From assembly GCF_029867415.1 (NCBI RefSeq), contig NW_026705578.1, forward strand, positions 516,186 through 580,185: a stretch of DNA of 64,000 nt, in the 5' to 3' direction. Positions 45,693 through 57,590 of the stretch are shown in pieces. A model generated the notes under the pieces. That model was given only the letters and a program-made list of their open reading frames with translations, ran no database searches and was not told the DNA's origin. The first letter of the stretch is position 1. Every line of letters begins with the position of its first letter. Source of the DNA: Vicia villosa (lineage: Eukaryota; Streptophyta; Magnoliopsida; Fabales; Fabaceae). The translations under genes were made by a program, and so were the position numbers.

Positions 45693-47664
45693 CATGAACA
45701 TACAACGAGAAGGGTGGACTAAGGTTGGAAGGAGATTCAATAGGAGGATTGTAGAAGAAAAATGGGATGTTGCGGGAGAGCGATGGAGGAAGGATGATGG
45801 AACGGCAATTACTTCTTACTTCTTTATGGAATTTAAGAGAATATGGAAGGCAAGGGACTTGTTGTTTGAGGTTAAGGAGTTGGGGGACATTGATGAGGTG
45901 GTTATTCCTCTGAGAAGGGATAAACCCGAGAGGAGGTATGGTTTTGTGTGTTTCTTTAATGTGGAGGATGACAAGATGTTGACCATTAAACTTGATAGTT
46001 TGGTGTTGGAGGGAAGGAAGCTGTATGCGAACCTGCCTAGGTTTCAGAGAATGGTGAAGGAACCAGCTTAACTGGCGTGGAAGAATGGTAAGGTGGGAAG
46101 GGATACAGCTTTTGAGGAGAAGGGAGGTATGCGTCAAGGACAATGTTCAAAGGCTTAGGTGGATATAAGATCATTTGCGGACGTCGTTCATAATCAGAAA
46201 ACTTGTGATAGTAAATCTGAGGATGTGATGGGGGTTAAAAGTGTGACTTTTTCTTCCAAGAAGGACGAGCTTTATCGTTATAGCAAGGCATATACAAGTG
46301 TTTTTAAAGACCCTGGGGCTGCTTTGATCATCAAGCATATTTTTCATGAATAAGGCCTCTTCATAATCAGGATCACCGTGTAGGGACCTAATCTTTGCAT
46401 CCTTGAAGATTTGGTATGCGGAGAGGTGGAAACATTCATTGAGGAGCGGAAAGAGTGGTGGTAACATTGTTTCTGCTCCATTAGACCTTGGGTTCCAAAA
46501 AATGTAGATTCAGAAAGATTGTTGTGGATGAGAATATCAGGTATTCCATGCCATGCGTGGGGAGAAATCTTCTTCAAAGATCTAGCGGAAAACAGTGACA
46601 CCTATGTAAAGAGTGATGAGGCTACGGTGGCACGCACTAGCATGAAAGATGCAAGGATTTGTATTAAATCAGGGTGGAAAGGAGCGATCAATGAAACAGT
46701 TAAAGCAGTGATCGATGGAGTTTCGTTCCTTAATAATCTGAGAGAAGATCCATCTCTGCTCAAGGGTTTGGCACCGGTTCGTAGGTTCATGGTTTAAGAA
46801 GGATCAGTTTCGTGTGACTCTTCGGCGGGAGTTTTTTCAGATGAGGAGTTTTTAGGTGAGGAAAAGGGGTTTACCGAGGTAGTCAAACTGCTTGAGGATA
46901 CTGGAAGTATGATAGGGACTGTTCAAGTAGGGAAATTGGTGGAGGAGAATTCTCAGTCGGCAAGTACAGCGGACAGGTTGAAGTGATCACGTATTAAGGA
47001 CTTTATGAAGCAAAAAGGTAGAAAGGAGTCTGTTGACCTTTCTATTAATGATGATATGAATAGAGCCAAGCAATTTGTTTATGAAGCATTAGTTGTCCCT
47101 CATAATAACCTGAACAACGCATATGGAGGTGTTTTAGGGGATTCAGGAGAGAGAATAGGTGTTTCCAATAGCTGTTATTATGGTGGGACCAAGGATAGTT
47201 TGTTGTCAAAAGATAAGTTTAAGGAGGATAGTTTTAACTATGGTGGGACCAAGGAAGGTAGTCAGTCTCACGTTAACTATAAGGAGGGAGGGACCGAAGT
47301 GTTAATTTCTTTATTGGATAAAACAAGTGGGCCGCTAGAGGTTGAATTGGGGAAAATCGGCCCATTATCCTTTGATTTGGCCTGTAGGAGCATTAGTGAG
47401 AAAAAGACCAAAACAATTGCAAAATAGAAAAGAAAGAAACCTGTGCAGGATTTGGGGCGGAATGTTGAGATATCATCTTCTTTTTATGCCTGTATTGCAC
47501 CAAGGACTGGAGGAAATTCGAAGACCAGCAGAGCTTCGATGGATGCTGATGAGTCAAATGGCGATCCCATTTCTAATGGTGAGTCCTTTCCCTGTACTTT
47601 TTATGTGATTCAGACATTATGCATTGCAACTATAGAATGCAGCAAAATTCATGTTCAGAGGTGA
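45693..47664 (+). pseudogene. LINE ORF1 (RRM-type RNA-binding protein), several nonsense codons
   Basis: From the ATG at 45693 the frame encodes an RRM: TSYFFMEFKRIWKARDLLFE, then RYGFVCFFNVED and GRKLYANLPRF (residues about 40-125). In-frame stops then occur at 46069-46071 and 46351-46353, and others before about 46520. The same frame continues with LLWMRISGIPCHAWGEIFFK (about 46519-46580) and GWKGAINETVKAVIDG, the typical DUF4283-like C-terminal part of this LINE ORF1 class, and then a low-similarity tail to about 47664. All pieces share one frame, so damage is mostly by substitution. Confidence 0.8.
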
Positions 47665-47786
47665 GTAAGAAGCTATGGAAATCTATATCAAAATATGGGG
47701 TTTCTAGTGTAGTAGAGGATAGCATGAGTATTAAACTTCTAGAAGTTTTGGAGTTGAAAGATAAAAAAGATTTGGAGGGTAGGAAG

Positions 47787-49298
47787 ATGGCTACAGATTC
47801 GGTTCCATGAATTTGTTATAATATAAGAGGAGGGGGGATTCCTTCTAAAAGGAAGAGAGTTAGCTTTTTGATTCAGTCATATAATTTTGATGTGTGTTTT
47901 ATTCAAGAAACCAAATTATCTTGTTTTAATGAGAATCTAGCTCGGCTTTTTAGGGAAGTAAGGAGGTAGAGTGGTCGGCGTGCAATTTGATTGGAGCATC
48001 CGGAGGTATGGTTATTATTTGGAGGAGGGACTACCTTTCTCTTAATCATATCTTTGTTGGGAAAGGGTATGTCGGTATTCACATAAATTGGAAAGGTGCT
48101 TGTTATAACCTTGTGAACATGTTTGCTCCGTGTTGTGCGGTGGAGAGAAGGTTGTTTTGGAGGTCGTTGGTGGAAAGGAAGAATAAAAGTGGTAATGAGG
48201 AATGGCGTGTTATAGGAGACTTTAATAAGGTTTTGAGAAGGGAAGAAAGAATTGAGGAAGGAGTATTTTCTAATTGTAGAGGAATGATGGAGTTTCGGGT
48301 TTTTATAGAGAATATGAGGTTGGTGGACATACCTTGTGTTGGAGGAAAGTTTACTTGGTTTAAGGATAATGGGAAGGCGATGAGTAGACTTGATAGGTTC
48401 TTGATTACGAGAAAGATGCTTGATGATTGAGGTGTGATGGATCAAAGAATTGAAAATAGAGATATTTCAGACCATGCTCCGATCTGGTTGTTTGTTGGTT
48501 TGGTTAATTGGGGTCCAAAACCTTTTCGGTTTAACAATGAGTGGTTCAAACATAAGGATTTCAAGTATTTTATCTCGGAAGAATGGGGAAAGTTGAATGT
48601 TATAGGAAAGAAGGATTTTATGTTGTATGAGAAACTTAGAAGGTTGAAACTCCGTCTTCGTGATTGGAATAGGGAGGTGTTTGTGTGGATAGATTTGAAA
48701 GTTAAAGAGGAGGTGGATAACCTCAACATGTTGGATAATTTGTTGGTGGATAACATCGGAGATAATGTGGAAGCTTTGGTTAGTAATAGGCGGGAGGTTT
48801 CAAAGGAGATTTGGAATAATTTAAATATGAAAGAGAGTGTGCTTAGACTAAAATCTAGGCAACTTTGGTTGAAAGAGGGAGATAAGAACTCAAGATTTTA
48901 TCACAACTCTATTAAGGATAAACAAAGAAGAAATTTGATTTCATCCTTGGAGGGAAGGAACGGTAGAGTTGAGGGTGTGGAAAACATTAAGAACGAGGTG
49001 TTTTGTTACTTTCAAGATTTCTCCAAAGAAGAAAATAGAGAAAGACCAATTCTAGAAGACTTGCTTTTAAACTGGTTGTGTGAGGGTGATGCCGATTGGT
49101 TAGAGAGAACTTTTACGGAAGAAGAGATTAGGGAAGCCGAGTGGGCTTGTGATGGTAATAAGAGTCACGGGCCGTATGGATTCACGTTATACTTTTACAA
49201 AGGTAATTGGGAGTTGGTTAAAGAGGATGTTGGCACGTTTGTATCGGATTCTTTGATAAGGCAAGGCTAACAAAGGCTTGTACTTCTTCCTTCATCAC
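47787..49298 (+). pseudogene. LINE ORF2 5' part (endonuclease, RT start)
   Basis: The reading starts near ATG 47787 with a stop seven codons in, then CYNIRGGGIPSKRKRV and CFIQETKLS of the AP-like endonuclease. A frame change at about 47970 leads to GGMVIIWRRDYLS, VIGDFNKVLRREER (about 48208) and KFTWFKDNGKAMSRLDRFL. A TGA at 48428-48430 interrupts, and the same frame resumes with ISDHAPIWLFVG (about 48464), the linker helices, and the RT start (FTEEEIREAEWACDGNKSHG, about 49113). The stop at 49268 and the junction at 49299 end it before the catalytic RT motifs. Confidence 0.85.
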
Positions 49299-49299
49299 T

Positions 49300-50133
49300 C
49301 ACTATAACATTTTTGGCCTACGACCACGCTAAATTTTTTCCACAACTAAAAAACTGTGGCCACATACAAGCCTTAACCAGGATTTTCAAATCGTAGACAT
49401 ATGTTTTAAAACAGTGAATCCGGAGTGTGAAAGTGTGGCCTTTTCTTCATTTACCACGGTTAACAAACTGTAGTTATTTTAAGCCGCAAATAAAAACCGT
49501 GGCATTATAATTTTCATTTCAAATTGTGGCCGAAGCCCAAAAAAAAACCTGCCAGAATTTCCCTCTTTTTTTTAGTTTCCCTCTCCTTAATTATTTTCTT
49601 TTATAATTTTTTTAATTAAAAAAGAAAAAAACATTGAAAATGTAAATATAATAAGGTTCCTCCTTCTAACCTAATTTTTCCTTTCATGTTCCTCAATCAC
49701 CGTCGACAACAACAAAGGAAATAGGGTTAGATAGTGAAATCCAAAAGCTTTCTCCCTCCTTCCAGAGAAAATCGTGAACGGTGATGGTGGTGCGGCCGAT
49801 TCCTCTCCTGTGATCGACAACAACAACAACGAACATTGCCTTCTTCTCTTCTCATCACAAACAGCAGCGTGACCTCCATCTCTGGCAAGATCTTATTTCC
49901 GTCTCCGTTTGATCCTCTCTGCATCGTCTTAATGTTTTCTCTTTCTGCCTCTTCACTCGCTTGTGCATGTTGTTGTGGTGCTATTGTTGTAGAATGTTGC
50001 GATGGCTTTTCACAAATCTGTTTGCCTTGTTAAACAATGTTGTTGTTGTGTTTGTTGATGAGTGCGGTGAACATGGTTTTGCATGTTGGTGATGATGATG
50101 TTGTTGAAACTGGTTCTGAATCTGTAAAACTGC
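49300..50133 (+). mobile_element. CACTA-type left terminus (CACTATAACA), truncated
   Basis: CACTATAACATTTTTGGCCT (49300) is a CACTA-like end. The next 230 bp repeat GTGGCC/CCACGG-type motifs (about 49325, 49347, 49436, 49451, 49496, 49518), as subterminal arrays do. A 5' leader-like, CT-rich and CAA-rich stretch follows (49560-49820). No right end was found in the window. The Tat element's 5' LTR begins at 50134. Confidence 0.6.
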
Positions 50134-51098
50134 TGTTAGCTGAAGATTTCGTTTTGCAAATATATGGTTCTTCAAAGAATAAAAATTCGAAGAAGAGATG
50201 GTTACTGATGACCATCGTTTGAAGATAAGAAAATGGCTCCTGATGGCCATGCTTCGAGAGTGAAGATTTCTAAGTCACAGCGGAGATGATGAACACTGAA
50301 GCTCATAGGAGTGCATGTCTTCGAAGACTTAGGAAAATTTCATGAAATATGTTAAAGTATTACTAATTAGCGTGTTTTCGTAGTGTTTTAATGTTAAATA
50401 CACTGCCACGCGTCGACGAAGGACTTAGGCGGGAAGATTTGAAATTCGAAGACGGTTTCGTAACTGTCTAACAACAGATGGCATCCCTGGAGTTCTTATG
50501 AGAAACGTGGCATTAGATTAGCGTAGGGCCGTTAAGGTCGAAATTAGTATAAATAGGAGTCTTAATGTTAGGATTCTGGGTGTTCATTTTGTACAAATCA
50601 CTCACATATTACTCAAGTATCAAGTGTTAAAGAGAAAGAGTTCGCTGAGAAATGTACGTATGACACCACCATTTTAATACATGTGTATTCCCTTTTTGTT
50701 TTCAGATATCTTTTTCAGTATTATTGCATTTCATTTACTTCTTGCCATTTACATTCTTGTACTGTTATTTTCATGTCATTTACTTTTGAAGTATTTAATA
50801 TTTCTGCAATTTTATATTCTTTGCACTTTAAACAGTTTTCGTTTCATGTCTTATTTTTACTTACCCTTTTGTTGAAGTTATACTTGCATATAACAAAGTC
50901 ACTATCAAGTTTACTTGTTTTATTCGAAGAAACTCTTATTGACAAAGATAAATCATAAATATGGTTTGAACGACCATTAATAACAATCTTTTTGACTATG
51001 TGTTCTAGGATCAATCTAGTCGATCCTGCGAGTAACCAAATCATATTTACTTAGAGTTTGGAAGACTAGCGGTTGTTTACCGGAAATCACCGTAAACA
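50134..51098 (+). repeat. 5' LTR of the Tat element
   Basis: It starts TGTTAGCTGAAGATTTCG and ends TCACCGTAAACA. A TATA-like AGTATAAATAGG is at about 50547. Confidence 0.93.
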
Positions 51099-51099
51099 A

Positions 51100-51119
51100 A
51101 TTGGCACGCCCAGTGGGAC
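51100..51119 (+). promoter_or_regulatory. Primer binding site of the Tat element
   Basis: ATTGGCACGCCCAGTGGGAC follows the 5' LTR directly. This layout is that of gypsy elements. I do not assign the tRNA. Confidence 0.7.
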
Positions 51120-51183
51120 CGTGTCAACCAGATTGTTTTTAATCAATTGTTTTATTTTTGTCTAGAAAATATCAAGACCTTGT

Positions 51184-54100
51184 ATGAACCTTAGGAACGG
51201 TAAGTTAACGAACAGTGCACAACCGATTCCCAAACGAAGGTACAACAAGAAAATGGTCGTCACGACCAGTGCAGGGGGAGATCAAGATCCCCCACAATGT
51301 TCAGGATCAGGCGCAGCTAATTCGACTTCCACTCAAGGAGCACGGGATATACCAGGTCCAAATGGGTCAAGACCTGCAGATAATTCCCAGGCCATCCCTG
51401 AGAATAATACAGGACCATTAGGGACTGTTCCAGTTTCAGTGTCGACCACTGCACCTTCATCCACAAGCGCAGAGGATATACCGTTTTCCTCGACAAATGC
51501 TGCAAATAACTTGTTTAGTCAAGGCACAAACTCTGCTTTCAAATGGAGGCCAAATAACCGATACGGAATGCCATACCCATATGGAACAGGCGTACGAGGG
51601 GCTGGGCCTACATATGCTACAACTAATAATGCGACGTTTTCGCCAAATGTTGGTTCAGTGGGTCGAAGTGCACACAACACTAGTTTTTCTACCCAGATAC
51701 CCATGTTTACCACAAATAACCAAGCAGCATTCCGGCAAGAAATGGATGCAAGCAACCATGATATGTTAGGGGCTTTGGCCAAAGAGTTGGCTTCAATTTT
51801 GAACCCACTAGCGACGAATATTGCTAGTACAAATCGGGAAAACATGGAGACTTTCCAAAAGATATCATCTCAAATGAATCGAATGGCAGATTTCATGGGA
51901 GTGCCACCACCTAGAAGAAAAGACAAACAGCCTTCGAATCAAGAAGTGAGGCCTGTTTTGGAGCGTATACAAGATGTGGATCCCCCATCTAGGACAGCCA
52001 CTAGGGATGTAGGCCCCTCACGAAGAACAGAAACGATTGAAGGAACTCAAGTGATTAATTTAGAGGCTTCGAATCAAAGAACCGTTCCCATTCAACAGGA
52101 AACAGAAGAAGAAGAGCGACCCAGATTAAGGATTGTGGGTAGGAACGAACATCCAGATGAGATTGTCCAGAGAGTCAGAAGGGAAAATCTGGCTACGGAA
52201 AATAACCTAACTGCCATGATAGAAAGGGTTATGGCCAATAATGGCCTTAGTACTGGACTTCGACGTCCAAACTATATGTCCCCCATATCAGATTACATTA
52301 TGCAGACAGAATTGCCTAGGGGCACTAAGGTACCTAAGTTTACAAAGTTTTCAGGTGAAACTAGCGAGTCAACTGTGGAACATATTGCCAGATATTTGAC
52401 AGAAGCAGGGGATTTAGCAGGGAACGAGGATTTACGGATCAAATACTTCCCTAGTTCGCTAACAAAGAATGCGTTCATTTGGTTCACCACTTTGCTACCA
52501 AACTCGATAGATGCATGGGCATACTTGGAAAGGTTATTCCATGAACAATTCTATATGGGCCAAACCAAGATAAGTTTGAAGGAATTGGCTAGTATTAAGA
52601 GGAAGTTTACAGAACCAATTGATGATTACTTGAATAGGTTCCGTCTGTTGAAATCTAGATGTTTCACAACTGTCCCAGAACATGAATTAGTCGAAATGGC
52701 TGCGGGGGGTTTAGATTATTCAATTAGAAAGAAATTAGATACTCAGTATCTTAGGGATATGGCTCAGTTAGCAGATAGGGTTCGACAAGTCGAACGCTTG
52801 AAGGCAGAAAAGGTTAGGGTAAATAAAAACTATAAGAAGGAAAGGGTAGCGTATGTTGAAGCAGAGGACGCTGGTGATGAGTCTCTTAGCGACTCATACA
52901 ACCCTGAAGAAGTCGAAATAGATGTGGCTGAATTAAGAGAAGCGCCACCTTATGCCTGCAAATTACTCAACCCTGCAAATGGAAAAAACCCAGTAGAAAA
53001 CGATAAGAATGATAGGTTCCCTAAGAAAACTTACACATTCGACATCACCAAATGTGACGAGATATTTGATTTACTAGTAAAAGATGGCCAAATGATACTG
53101 CCTCCAAATTCCAAAATTCCTCCATTAGAACAACGAAAGAAGAGAGGTTTTTGCAAATATCATGGTTTTTTAGGCCATAAAACTTCACAATGTTTTCTTT
53201 TCAGGGATCTAATTCAAAATGCTATCAAAGATGGGAGGTTGAAGTTTGCTGACAAGACCAAGAGTCACATGAAGGTCGATACCAATCCTCTGAACATCGC
53301 TGATGCTAGCCTCTGTGAGCCAGTGGATGTCAACATGGTGGAGGCATCTGAAGTCGAAGTTGCAGAAACTAAGGCAGTGTTCGATGGAGAGCAGGCTACT
53401 GAGAGTCTGAATAACCATATAATCTTCGATACTGATGTCGAAGAATCTCCAAGGACAGAGATAACTGAAATTTCGAGGGGAGAGAACAGCGAGGCCACTG
53501 AAGACCTCAGAATGAAACTCCAGAAAATCCAGATCTCTGAAGTTCCTCCAGCAGTCGTTAACATGGTCAGCGCCAGACGTCCAGTTTCTGAATTTGGTGA
53601 GTTAGAGACATGGCTAACAAGGCAAAAAGGGGGTATTGAAGTTCCTTTAAGAGGAGAAAGCTTCAAGGACTACCTTTGGGGTTGTCATGAGAGGAACGGT
53701 GGAAAACAATGGATGTGTCCAAGGTGTTCGATCATGCTGAATCGAAGGGTCGAAGCTAACTTCGAAAGGGCTCGACGCGAAAGATGGGAACACCCAAGGA
53801 GAGAACCAAATCCCCTACTACAAGTGTACCCAAGGATGGAGGAGAGCTTAGTAGGATTTTTGGTCAGATGTCACAAAGGCAATACTGAAGTTGCACTATG
53901 TCCCAGATGTGGGGCAGTCTATGATGAAATGCTGGCACGATCCTTCGAACGTGTGTACTGCTACATGGGTCGAGAAACTCAGGGGTTGCGTCCTAACCTA
54001 TACGGTTTCGACATATGGACTCCTACGAAGAGACCTGATAGTCCACACCCCAGAGTTCGAAAGGTAACATTCAAAGTCCCTGCAGATGCACCCAGGGATA

Positions 54101-54249
54101 GATGGGTGCAAGCTGGTGCAAGAGAAAACAAATGGCGGAGTTGGGACCAAGGAGGAAGAACTGCAATGGCATACAGGAAGCAATTTCAAAAACCAAATCG
54201 AGAGGTGTATCGATTGGAGAATTACAAAGGAAAAAATCCTATGTTCTGA
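51184..54249 (+). CDS. Tat element gag, 1021 residues
   Basis: The ATG at 51184 lies 85 nt after the LTR. A long Ser/Thr/Gln-rich N-terminus (residues 1-370) precedes the gag core (about 380-545: KVPKFTKFSGETSESTVEHI, QFYMGQTKISLKELASIKRK). A knuckle-like CKYHGFLGHKTSQC stands near 655. Two further cysteine modules, CHERNGGKQWMCPRC (about 834) and CHKGNTEVALCPRC (about 896), occur in a C-terminal region. The frame ends with TGA 54247-54249. The same frame goes on after it, so the stop is probably a nonsense mutation within an originally longer gag-pol frame. The role is a capsid-like protein packaging element RNA. Confidence 0.88.
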   Translation: MNLRNGKLTNSAQPIPKRRYNKKMVVTTSAGGDQDPPQCSGSGAANSTSTQGARDIPGPNGSRPADNSQAIPENNTGPLGTVPVSVSTTAPSSTSAEDIPFSSTNAANNLFSQGTNSAFKWRPNNRYGMPYPYGTGVRGAGPTYATTNNATFSPNVGSVGRSAHNTSFSTQIPMFTTNNQAAFRQEMDASNHDMLGALAKELASILNPLATNIASTNRENMETFQKISSQMNRMADFMGVPPPRRKDKQPSNQEVRPVLERIQDVDPPSRTATRDVGPSRRTETIEGTQVINLEASNQRTVPIQQETEEEERPRLRIVGRNEHPDEIVQRVRRENLATENNLTAMIERVMANNGLSTGLRRPNYMSPISDYIMQTELPRGTKVPKFTKFSGETSESTVEHIARYLTEAGDLAGNEDLRIKYFPSSLTKNAFIWFTTLLPNSIDAWAYLERLFHEQFYMGQTKISLKELASIKRKFTEPIDDYLNRFRLLKSRCFTTVPEHELVEMAAGGLDYSIRKKLDTQYLRDMAQLADRVRQVERLKAEKVRVNKNYKKERVAYVEAEDAGDESLSDSYNPEEVEIDVAELREAPPYACKLLNPANGKNPVENDKNDRFPKKTYTFDITKCDEIFDLLVKDGQMILPPNSKIPPLEQRKKRGFCKYHGFLGHKTSQCFLFRDLIQNAIKDGRLKFADKTKSHMKVDTNPLNIADASLCEPVDVNMVEASEVEVAETKAVFDGEQATESLNNHIIFDTDVEESPRTEITEISRGENSEATEDLRMKLQKIQISEVPPAVVNMVSARRPVSEFGELETWLTRQKGGIEVPLRGESFKDYLWGCHERNGGKQWMCPRCSIMLNRRVEANFERARRERWEHPRREPNPLLQVYPRMEESLVGFLVRCHKGNTEVALCPRCGAVYDEMLARSFERVYCYMGRETQGLRPNLYGFDIWTPTKRPDSPHPRVRKVTFKVPADAPRDRWVQAGARENKWRSWDQGGRTAMAYRKQFQKPNREVYRLENYKGKNPMF

Positions 54250-55320
54250 TCCCAGTGGAGAAGGCATCAGAGAATAAAAAAGGCTCAAAAGGAATACAGG
54301 CCAAGAGAAGCTGGAGAGTCTAGTAGCAACCAAGTCCCACGCCAGGGGGCAAAGTCAGACAAACCTCCAGTGGAACGCAGGCTATTCGAAGCTGAAAAGA
54401 TCTTGGATGAAGAAGAAAAGATGCATTGTAGTTCTTGGAAAGAAGAAGATCGAATGACAAATGACTTTGATTCTGATGGAGTGTCATCCATAAACCTCAA
54501 CTGCAATGTTGTGTCCGTGCTTCCTCATGAGTTCAATCAGGAAACGGAAGTTGAAGACTGCGAGGAGGCTGACATCGAAGAAATGGCAAAACACAGACCT
54601 GTGTGTTATTATGTGCTGAATAACGGTGCAGTTGAAGAACAGAACGCTTTCTTCGAAAGGCCTGATGAAGGTATGTGAAATCATTTGAAGCCACTCTATA
54701 TCAGGGCTAAAATTGAGAATGTTGGCATCAATAAAGTCCTAGTTGATGGGGGAGCAGCAGTGAACCTAATGCCTCAATACATGCTAAAAAGAATTGGTAT
54801 GTTCGATACTGATATAAGGCCACATAACATGGTTTTATCTAACTACGAAGGCAAGATAGGACAAACACTAGGAGTTGTTCAGGTCAATTTGACAGTAGGC
54901 TCAGTCACGAGGCCAACTATGTTTATGGTTATACCAGCAAAAGCAAACTACAACCTTTTGCTTGGTAGAGAATGGATTCATGGAGTGGCAGCTCTGCCCT
55001 CAACAATGCATCAAAGGGTGACAATTTGGAGGGAAGACGGTATAGTAGAGAATATCGAAGGAGATCAGAGCTACTATATGGCTGAAGTTAACCAGGTTAA
55101 TAAAACTAACTTCGATAGGAATTTGGCAAACATAAGTCCTTGTCATGCGGCAGAAGAGATGTACACCCCAAATAAGAATGCGTTGTACTATTTAACTCTA
55201 CACCCAAATGGATTCCAGTGGGATAGAGAGATCATGGATGGCCCAGCAGATCGAACACCATTGGAGAATTATCCAACAGAACGGCCGACAGGCTGGGACG
55301 ATGACATTAATAATGTCTGA
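54250..55320 (+). pseudogene. Tat gag-pro continuation with protease
   Basis: In the same frame as gag, an acidic linker (to 54675) is followed by TGA at 54676-54678, then the protease region: VLVDGGAAVNLMPQYML (about 54736-54786; DGG at the catalytic position), LGVVQVNLTVG and NLLLGREWIHG (about 54952). The frame closes at TGA 55318-55320, where a one-base shift moves the element to the next frame (RT). At least three lesions therefore break the polyprotein here. Confidence 0.85.
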
Positions 55321-57095
55321 GTTTTCTTTCTTTGAAAAGATTTCGGCTTACGTGGCCGAGAATAAAAGAAAGGCGGCTCTCGAGGCCGAACTATCAAATG
55401 CGAAGATTGACACAGGTCTAACCAAGAAGGAAGTCACAGATTTAGAGATACATATGAGTTCCAAATCTTCTGAAGATTCGTTTCAAGTCGAAAGAACCAT
55501 AAGAGAAGAATCGAGTCAAAGGTTAGATGCAATTTACGATGAAGAGCCTTTGGGATTCGAAAAAGATCCAATGGCACCAAATATAAAGATGTTAGCTCAA
55601 GATCCACTCGAAGAAGTAAATCTTGGAGACGAAGATCAAAAAAGAATAACATATATCAGCGCGAAACTAGAACCAGAATTAAAGGCAATGGTCATCAAAC
55701 TGTTGAAGGAAAACAAAGATTGTTTTGCTTGGGATTATGACGAGATGCCTGGTCTAGGAAGAGATTTGGTCGAATTAAAACTACCAATAAAGGAAGGAAA
55801 GAAGCCTATAAAGCAGACTCCCAGGAGATTCGCGCCAGAGATTCATTCGAAGATTAAAGCAGAGGTCGAAAGGCTTCTACACTGCAAGTTCATCCAAACT
55901 ACAAGGTATGTTGAATGGATTGCTAATATAGTGCCTGTAATTAAAAAGAATGGTTCATTAAGAGTATGCGTAGACTTTCGTGATCTTAATGCAGCCACCC
56001 CTAAAGATGAGTATCCCATGCCTGTGGCAGAAATGCTAGTAGACTCAGCCGCAGGCTTCGAGTATTTGAGCATGTTAGATGGATATTCTGGATACAATCA
56101 GATCTTTATTGCAGAAGATGATGTATCCAAAACGGCGTTTCGTTGCCCAGGGGCAATAGGTACTTACGAATGGATTGTAATGCCGTTTGGTTTAAAAAAT
56201 GCTGGGGCAAACTTATCAAAGAGCAATGAATTCTATATTCCATGACTTCATAGAAACATTCATGCAAGTATATATAGATGACATTGTGGTAAAATCCACC
56301 TCAGATGTAACTCATCTCAATCATCTGAGCCAATCATTCGAAAGGATGAGGAAACATGGCTTGAAGATGAACCCCCTCAAATGTGCTTTCTTTGTGCAGG
56401 CAGGTGATTTCTTGGGTTTCGTAGTCCACAAAAAGGGAATAGAAATTAACCAGAATAAGACGAAAGCCATAATGGAAACCAAGTCTCCATCAACGAAGAA
56501 AGAACTACAATCTTTATTGGGAAAGATAAACTTCTTAAGGAGATTTATCTCTAATTTGAGTGGACGCACACAAGCCTTCTCACCTCTACTGCGGCTTAAG
56601 CAAGGAAAATTCGAATGGAATGCTGAACATCAAGAAGCTTTTGATAAAATCAAGCAATACTTGACTTGTCCACCAATTCTATCTCCCCCAAATGGGAAGA
56701 AGCACATGCGCCTATATATTTCAGCTTCAGATAAAACAATAGGCAGCATGCTGGCGCAAGAAGATGAGAACGGCATCGAAAGAGCCATTTATTACTTAAG
56801 TAGAGTACTCAATGATGCAGAGACTAGATATACCGCTATAGAAAAACTCTGCCTTTGCTTGTATTTCTCTTGTATCAAACTTAAGTATTATATAAAGCCA
56901 GTTGATGTTTATGTTTCGTCTCATTGTGATGTTATTAAGCATATGTTATCCAAGCCTATACTGCATAGTCGAATCGGTAAATGGGCTTTAGCCCTAACTG
57001 AATATTCACTAATATTTCAGCCTCTCAAGGCAATGAAAGGTCAAATTGTGTCAGACTTCATTGTCGACCATGCAGTAGCTGAAAGTCATCAATAG
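55321..57095 (+). pseudogene. Tat reverse transcriptase and first RNase H
   Basis: After the frame change the sequence encodes a linker and then RT: KPIKQTPRRFAPEIHSKIKA (about 55803), SLRVCVDFRDLNAATPKDEY (about 55958), LSMLDGYSGYNQIFI (about 56067) and FGLKNAGA (about 56180). One extra A at about 56205-56210 shifts the frame again. The other frame continues with MQVYIDDIVVKS (about 56262), keeping the YIDD aspartates, and LLGKINFLRRFISN. The gypsy-type RNase H follows (RLYISASDKTIGSMLAQEDE, about 56710, to about 57080). TAG at 57093-57095 ends this part. Confidence 0.9.
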
Positions 57096-57098
57096 TAT

Positions 57099-57590
57099 GT
57101 GGGTTTAAAACCTTGGAAGTTATACTTCGACGGTTCAACGCACAGAGAGGGAACCGGAGTTGGTTTGTTGATAATTTCTCCTGATGGAATTCCAACAAAG
57201 CTCAATTATAAAATCAAGGGTCCGCTATGCTCCAACAACGAAGCTGAGTACGAAGCATTAATAGCTGGACTTGAAGCTTTGTTAGAATTGGGGGCAACCA
57301 GAGTCGAAATTAAAGGGGACTCTGAATTAGTCATTAAACAACTGACAAAGGAATACAAGTGCATCAAAGAAAATTTGATCATGTACTTTGTCATAGCAAA
57401 TAGGCTACTCAAGAAATTCGAATATGTGGAATTAAAACACGTATCAAGGATGAATAACCAAGAGGCAAACGACTTGGCGCAGTTAGCTTCAGGATACAAG
57501 GTATCAAAAGAAAAGTCAGTCGAGAGATTGTCTGAGTCCAAACCTTCAGGTATTGGGGTCAAGACACGAACATGTTCAAGATCTATATGA
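57099..57590 (+). pseudogene. Tat second (archaeal-type) RNase H, then truncated
   Basis: In the same frame as the preceding part, the sequence encodes a complete second RNase [21 protein letters not shown] (first Asp), [20 protein letters not shown] (Glu), [11 protein letters not shown] (second Asp) and [16 protein letters not shown] (last Asp region). This archaeal-type domain is the mark of Tat elements. The frame then runs about 25 more codons to TGA 57588-57590. Integrase should follow but does not; instead the antisense ORF region begins, and the two overlap. A deletion endpoint near 57540-57590 is the likely cause. Confidence 0.88.

Larger units (their letters stand above)
45660..49299 (+). 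mobile_element. L1-type LINE, 3' part lost at a CACTA junction
   Basis: It contains an RRM-type ORF1 and the first part of ORF2 (endonuclease and start of the reverse transcriptase). The coding match stops at about 49299, exactly where CACTATAACA begins. The 5' boundary is not sharp. No A-tail is present in the window. Confidence 0.82.

Noticed and set aside
45613..46143. 176-residue minus-strand frame opposite LINE ORF1
   Set aside because: It mirrors the RRM coding strand and has no domain of its own.
49727..50250. Several short frames at the left of the Tat LTR with C-rich stretches
   Set aside because: They come from CAA/TTG repeats; the residue pattern is that of a simple repeat and not of a cysteine-rich peptide.
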